From: Pseudoalteromonas haloplanktis ATCC 14393
GTDB lineage: Bacteria; Pseudomonadota; Gammaproteobacteria; Enterobacterales; Alteromonadaceae
Reading direction: 5' to 3'
Length of the DNA stretch: 64,000 nt
Assembly (NCBI RefSeq): GCF_000238355.1
Contig: NZ_AHCA01000002.1
Span: forward strand, 248,001 to 312,000
In this document: in pieces, positions 60,692-64,000 of the stretch
How the letters are laid out: each line of letters starts with the position of its first letter
Position numbering within the stretch: position 1 is the first letter of the stretch
Notes under the pieces: generated by a model
Databases searched by the model: none
The model's input: only the letters and a program-made list of their open reading frames with translations
Told to the model about the DNA's origin: nothing
Made by a program: the position numbers and the translations under genes

Positions 60692-61564
60692 TTATTTATT
60701 TGCTGAAAAAAGACTATCAAGGGTGTTTTCATACGTGTGGTAGTCTAAAAAGTCGTACAGTTCAGCACGTGTTTGCATGTTGTCAATTTGGCTTTGTTGT
60801 GAGCCTTCATTCAAAATAGCACTGTATACGTTTAGTGCCGCTTTATTCATCGCTCTAAATGCACTTAATGGGTATAACACCATTTGCACACCCACATCGG
60901 ATAACTGCTCTTTTGTATAGATTGGCGTTTGACCAAACTCAGTGATATTAGCCAAAATAGGCACATTTAGCGCATTAGTAAAGGCTTGATAATCCGCAAG
61001 GTCGTGAACAGCCTCAGCAAAAATTGCATCAGCGCCAGCTTCAACACAGGCCGCGGCACGGTCAATTGCTGCATTCAAGCCTTCTTTTTGAAACGCATCA
61101 GTACGGGCCATAATGTAAAAGTCACTGTCAGTTTTGGCATCAACCGCCGCTTTAATGCGGTCAACCATTTCCGCTTGTGAGACGATCTCTTTATTTGGGC
61201 GATGACCACAACGCTTTTGCGCCACTTGATCTTCAATATGAAAACCAGCCGCTCCTGCTTTGGTCATCTCTTTTACGGTACGAGCGATATTAAACGCCCC
61301 ACCCCAACCGGTATCGGCATCAACTAATAACGGAAGCTCGCTGGCACCGGTAATGCGGCGAATATCTTCAAGTACATTATCAAGACTGGTCATACCTAAA
61401 TCTGGCATACCGTATGAGGCATTTGCCACACCTGCTCCAGATAAGTAAATTGCTTGATGACCCATTTTTTCGGCCATCATCGCAGTATATGCGTTGATAG
61501 TCCCCACCACTTGCAATGGCTGGTTATTGGCAATCGCCTGTTTGAACTTTGATCCTGCTGACAT
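60692..61564 (-). CDS. prpB: Methylisocitrate lyase PrpB
   Basis: Cleaves 2-methylisocitrate to pyruvate and succinate. 290 aa. Isocitrate lyase superfamily motifs: [18 protein letters not shown] start (residues about 38-52), [39 protein letters not shown] with the catalytic Cys, and [17 protein letters not shown]. First enzyme gene after the regulator, with an AAGGAGA ribosome site. Confidence 0.97.
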   Translation of the reverse strand: MSAGSKFKQAIANNQPLQVVGTINAYTAMMAEKMGHQAIYLSGAGVANASYGMPDLGMTSLDNVLEDIRRITGASELPLLVDADTGWGGAFNIARTVKEMTKAGAAGFHIEDQVAQKRCGHRPNKEIVSQAEMVDRIKAAVDAKTDSDFYIMARTDAFQKEGLNAAIDRAAACVEAGADAIFAEAVHDLADYQAFTNALNVPILANITEFGQTPIYTKEQLSDVGVQMVLYPLSAFRAMNKAALNVYSAILNEGSQQSQIDNMQTRAELYDFLDYHTYENTLDSLFSANK

Positions 61565-61643
61565 TGCTGTCTCCTTTGAACGGTAGCTGCTCGAGGCAGA
61601 CTCTATTTTTAAATTTTAACTATGACACTTTTACTGTCTTTAA

Positions 61644-62345
61644 TTACTGCGCAACCTTCTTTTGCGTAGCTAGCAAATTGAATTTTGCTTGAATATTAGC
61701 TTGTGAGGCACTGATATGCCGCTTCATTAGCAGCTCGGCTAGTTCACTATCATGATTTTCAATTGCATTAATAATCGCTAAATGCTCATCAAACGCTTTT
61801 GATACCCGAGGGCCGACCATGCCCATTTGCACCCGATACATGCGAATTAGCTGGTACAAACCATTACTTAATAAATGAATGAGGTGCTCGTTCTTACTGG
61901 CTTTGATAATGCGATAGTGAAAATCTAAATCCCCAGCCTCTTGATAGTAAGATTCACCTTCTTTTACTCGTTGCGTTTGTAAATGTTGGTTAAGCAATTG
62001 CTTTAAGCTTTGCACTTCATCAGGTGCCATATTGTCGGCAGCTAAGCGACACGCTAAGCCTTCAAGGGCGCTGCGTACTTGATAAACTTCTATTAACCGC
62101 TCAGCAGTCAGGGCAACAACCCGACACCCTACATTGGCTTTACGCTCAACTAAATAACAACTCTCAAGCCGATTTAACGCTTCGCGCAATGTCGCACGAC
62201 TTACTCCATAACGCTTTGCAAGCTCTGGCTCTGATATTTTACTGCCTTGTTCAATGCTGCCTTCTACTATCTCACGGCGCATATCTACAAACACTTGATC
62301 TGAAGCTGTGGTAATAAGTGTTTCGCTAAAAGCATCTTGGGTCAT
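61644..62345 (-). CDS. GntR family (FCD) regulator of the methylcitrate operon
   Basis: A 233-aa regulator. The N-terminal winged HTH is SKISEPELAKRYGVSRATLR then EALNRLESCYLVERKANVG. The C-terminal FCD ligand domain includes EVYQVRSALEGLACRLAADN and the metal-type HYRIIKASKNEHLIHL. It lies just upstream of prpB on the same strand. Three GTCGAC-centred palindromes lie upstream of its own start, so it probably represses itself and the prp operon until methylcitrate or a related ligand appears. The ATG at 62345 behind AAGAAGGG is chosen over an upstream TTG. Confidence 0.92.
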   Translation of the reverse strand: MTQDAFSETLITTASDQVFVDMRREIVEGSIEQGSKISEPELAKRYGVSRATLREALNRLESCYLVERKANVGCRVVALTAERLIEVYQVRSALEGLACRLAADNMAPDEVQSLKQLLNQHLQTQRVKEGESYYQEAGDLDFHYRIIKASKNEHLIHLLSNGLYQLIRMYRVQMGMVGPRVSKAFDEHLAIINAIENHDSELAELLMKRHISASQANIQAKFNLLATQKKVAQ

Positions 62346-62361
62346 TGAGCCCTTCTTTAAG

Positions 62362-62373
62362 ATTGTCGACAAT
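62362..62373. promoter_or_regulatory. Probable operator 1 of the GntR regulator
   Basis: Perfect 12-bp palindrome ATTGTCGACAAT, 17 bp before the regulator start and just after its predicted transcription start. This is a typical position for repression by roadblock or promoter occlusion. Confidence 0.75.
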
Positions 62374-62383
62374 TTATATTGAC

Positions 62384-62412
62384 ACTATGGGAGTTCATTA
62401 GAACAGAGTCAA
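62384..62412 (-). promoter_or_regulatory. Predicted sigma-70 promoter of the GntR-prp genes
   Basis: On the minus strand TTGACT (-35, 62407-62412) and CATAGT (-10, 62384-62389) are separated by exactly 17 bp. Transcription would begin near 62376, immediately ahead of operator 1. Confidence 0.55.
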
Positions 62413-62445
62413 GTCTAAATCAGTATAAAAAACATAAAAACCCCA

Positions 62446-62460
62446 TTATTGTCGACATAA
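62446..62460. promoter_or_regulatory. Probable operator 2 (TTATTGTCGACATAA)
   Basis: Second GTCGAC-centred near-palindrome with TTGTCGACA core, 73 bp upstream of operator 1. Confidence 0.6.
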
Positions 62461-62510
62461 GTATAGTTTATAATGGTCTAACTGCTCATTTAAGCATCAA
62501 GCAAGGTAAA

Positions 62511-62520
62511 GTGTCGACAC
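62511..62520. promoter_or_regulatory. Probable operator 3 (GTGTCGACAC)
   Basis: Perfect 10-bp palindrome with the same TGTCGACA core as operators 1 and 2, 51 bp beyond operator 2 and closer to rsmF than to the regulator. Confidence 0.55.
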
Positions 62521-62598
62521 GCCAAGCTTTGTAAAATCTCTATTAAGGCGCTGCTCTTGAGGTATAAAAATGCTAATATACGGTTTTATTTCTTCACT

Positions 62599-64000
62599 GT
62601 GAGCCTAGTCTTGGACGCCAATACATATATTCCCCAGCACTTTATTGATGACGTAAAGACCTATTTACCTGAACATTTAAAGCTTGATGATTTTCTCAGT
62701 GCTTGTCGAAGGCCCTTGCGTAAATCAATTCGCGTTAATACCTTGAAGATGTCTGTTGCCCAATTTAAACGTATTGCGGAACAAAAAGGTTGGCTGTTAA
62801 CACCTGTGCCTTGGTGTGAAGAAGGTTTTTGGCTAGAGCGACCTATAGATGAAGAACACGCGCTGGCACTGGGTAATACCGATCTCCACCTAAGTGGCGC
62901 TATATATGTGCAAGAAGCCAGCTCCATGTTGCCACCTATGGCACTGAAAGAATCACTCTCAGAAGCACAGCATGTACTCGATATGGCCTCAGCGCCAGGC
63001 TCTAAAACCTCACAGCTTGCGGCATTAATGGATAACCAAGGCGTATTAGTGGCGAATGAATTATCGTCATCTCGTTTAAAAGTACTCAGCGCTACTTTAA
63101 AACGCATGGGGGTGGGTAATTGCGCCCTGTCACATTTTGATGGGGTGATTTTTGGTGATTATATGTTTGAGTGCTTTGACAGTATTTTACTCGACGCGCC
63201 ATGCTCTGGTGAAGGCACTGTGCGCAAAGACGCAGATGCGTTAAAAAATTGGTCGATTGAGTCGAATATTGATATTGCCAAAGTACAAAAAGATTTAATC
63301 AAAAGTGCCTTCTACGCTTTAAAGCCCGGGGGGACATTAGTCTATTCAACTTGCACCCTCACACCGCTTGAAAACCAACAGGTGTGTGAATATCTGTTAA
63401 ATGAGTTTCCTAACCAGCTAACTATCGAACCCTTAGATACTTTATTTTCAGGTGCTGAATGCGCGACAACAGCTGAGGGCTATTTGCATGTTTGGCCACA
63501 AACATTTGACAGCGAAGGTTTTTTTATTGCTAAGTTTAAAAAGCTTGCCAGCACTGACAACCCGAATCAAAAAGTAAAAAAAGGCGCATTTCCATTTCAA
63601 TCGTTTGACAAAAAACCCAGCCAAGCTTTTTACGCTGAATTAAAAAAGCAATTTGGCATTACAACACTAAGCGGTTCATTAATGCAACGGGATAAAGAGC
63701 TGTGGTTGTTTCCAGAGGAATTTTCTGCCATTGAAAATAAAATAAAGTATGCACGCCTAGGTATTCACCTTGGTATGATCCATAAAAATGGCGTACGTCT
63801 AAATCATGAATTTGCCACTGTATTTGGCACTCAATGTAAAAGTAATACCTTCGCGTTAAGCGATCAGCAAGCAAGTGATTATTTTCAAGGCAAAGATATT
63901 CGCTTAGATAAGCCCACTAATACCCTAGGTGAAGTCGTTTTAACCTTGTGTGGTTGCCCTATCGGGCTTGGGAAATGGCAAAAAAATAAAATTAAGAACT
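62599..64000 (+). CDS. rsmF: 16S rRNA (cytosine-C5)-methyltransferase RsmF (3' end missing)
   Basis: Methylates C1407 of 16S rRNA. About 467 residues are visible; alignment with E. coli YebU/RsmF suggests only around 20 residues are lost past the right edge. Motifs: [62 protein letters not shown] (SAM site), [15 protein letters not shown] (first catalytic Cys) and [14 protein letters not shown] (second Cys). A C-terminal PUA-like part ends [15 protein letters not shown]. There is no in-frame ATG; GTG at 62599 or TTG at 62611 ([11 protein letters not shown], which fits E. coli best) are the candidates. Confidence 0.95.
   Translation, partial: MSLVLDANTYIPQHFIDDVKTYLPEHLKLDDFLSACRRPLRKSIRVNTLKMSVAQFKRIAEQKGWLLTPVPWCEEGFWLERPIDEEHALALGNTDLHLSGAIYVQEASSMLPPMALKESLSEAQHVLDMASAPGSKTSQLAALMDNQGVLVANELSSSRLKVLSATLKRMGVGNCALSHFDGVIFGDYMFECFDSILLDAPCSGEGTVRKDADALKNWSIESNIDIAKVQKDLIKSAFYALKPGGTLVYSTCTLTPLENQQVCEYLLNEFPNQLTIEPLDTLFSGAECATTAEGYLHVWPQTFDSEGFFIAKFKKLASTDNPNQKVKKGAFPFQSFDKKPSQAFYAELKKQFGITTLSGSLMQRDKELWLFPEEFSAIENKIKYARLGIHLGMIHKNGVRLNHEFATVFGTQCKSNTFALSDQQASDYFQGKDIRLDKPTNTLGEVVLTLCGCPIGLGKWQKNKIKN

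Overview
The window looks like chromosome of a marine gammaproteobacterium of the Alteromonadales, most probably Pseudoalteromonas. This is inferred from gene content and sequence style: moderately AT-rich DNA, several Na+-linked transporters (two NhaD antiporters, one NSS symporter), TonB-dependent receptors, a methylcitrate cluster of the AcnD/PrpF type, and short heptanucleotide tandem arrays between genes. No phage, IS transposase, CRISPR array, tRNA or rRNA was seen. Nearly all of the window is intact genes.

Layout. 1-2.1 kb: 5' part of a siderophore-type TonB receptor (minus strand) with a Fur-like box. 2.2-6.2 kb: exonuclease I (sbcB), a beta-hydroxyacid dehydrogenase, a glutathione peroxidase overlapping D-lactate dehydrogenase (ldhA). 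6.2-9.3 kb: heptamer arrays, a small hypothetical gene, and an NSS transporter followed by a membrane-anchored lipoyl-domain protein and a zinc-ribbon protein. 9.4-13.2 kb: a phosphopantetheinyl transferase, lysC with a lysine riboswitch, and a first NhaD antiporter. 13.4-18 kb: an MksF-MksE-MksB condensin operon. 18-27.5 kb: DUF4136 lipoprotein, a MITE-like element, msrA, a second TonB receptor, a ClpP-like lipoprotein, a YkgJ-type protein and an RND efflux pair. 27.6-33.5 kb: ribB with FMN riboswitch, a LysR/nitroreductase divergent pair, a second NhaD, and an NRAMP homologue with altered metal-site motifs.

33.8-49 kb is a nitrate/molybdenum island, nearly all on the minus strand: modABC, narK, a fused PP2C phosphatase/Ser-Thr kinase, the nitrate reductase FAD subunit and catalytic subunit, then moaA-mobA-moaB-moaC-moaD-moaE, with moeA divergent from modA. 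Molybdate import, cofactor synthesis, nitrate import and nitrate reduction are therefore encoded together. Two sigma-54-type promoter sequences (before narK and before the FAD subunit) and NtrC-like half-sites suggest nitrogen control. No nitrite reductase is present here.

49-55.2 kb holds three genes of unknown function on the minus strand: a 1033-aa lipoprotein, a 363-aa probable outer-membrane barrel and a 624-aa lipoprotein. The two lipoproteins share a C-x-S-F-x-G-C-G motif and appear related. 55.6-62.5 kb is the methylcitrate cluster (GntR regulator, prpB, prpC, acnD, prpF) with three GTCGAC palindromes ahead of the regulator. The window closes in rsmF, which runs off the right end.

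The best candidates for undescribed biology are the kinase/phosphatase fusion inside the nitrate operon and the lipoprotein/barrel/lipoprotein cluster.
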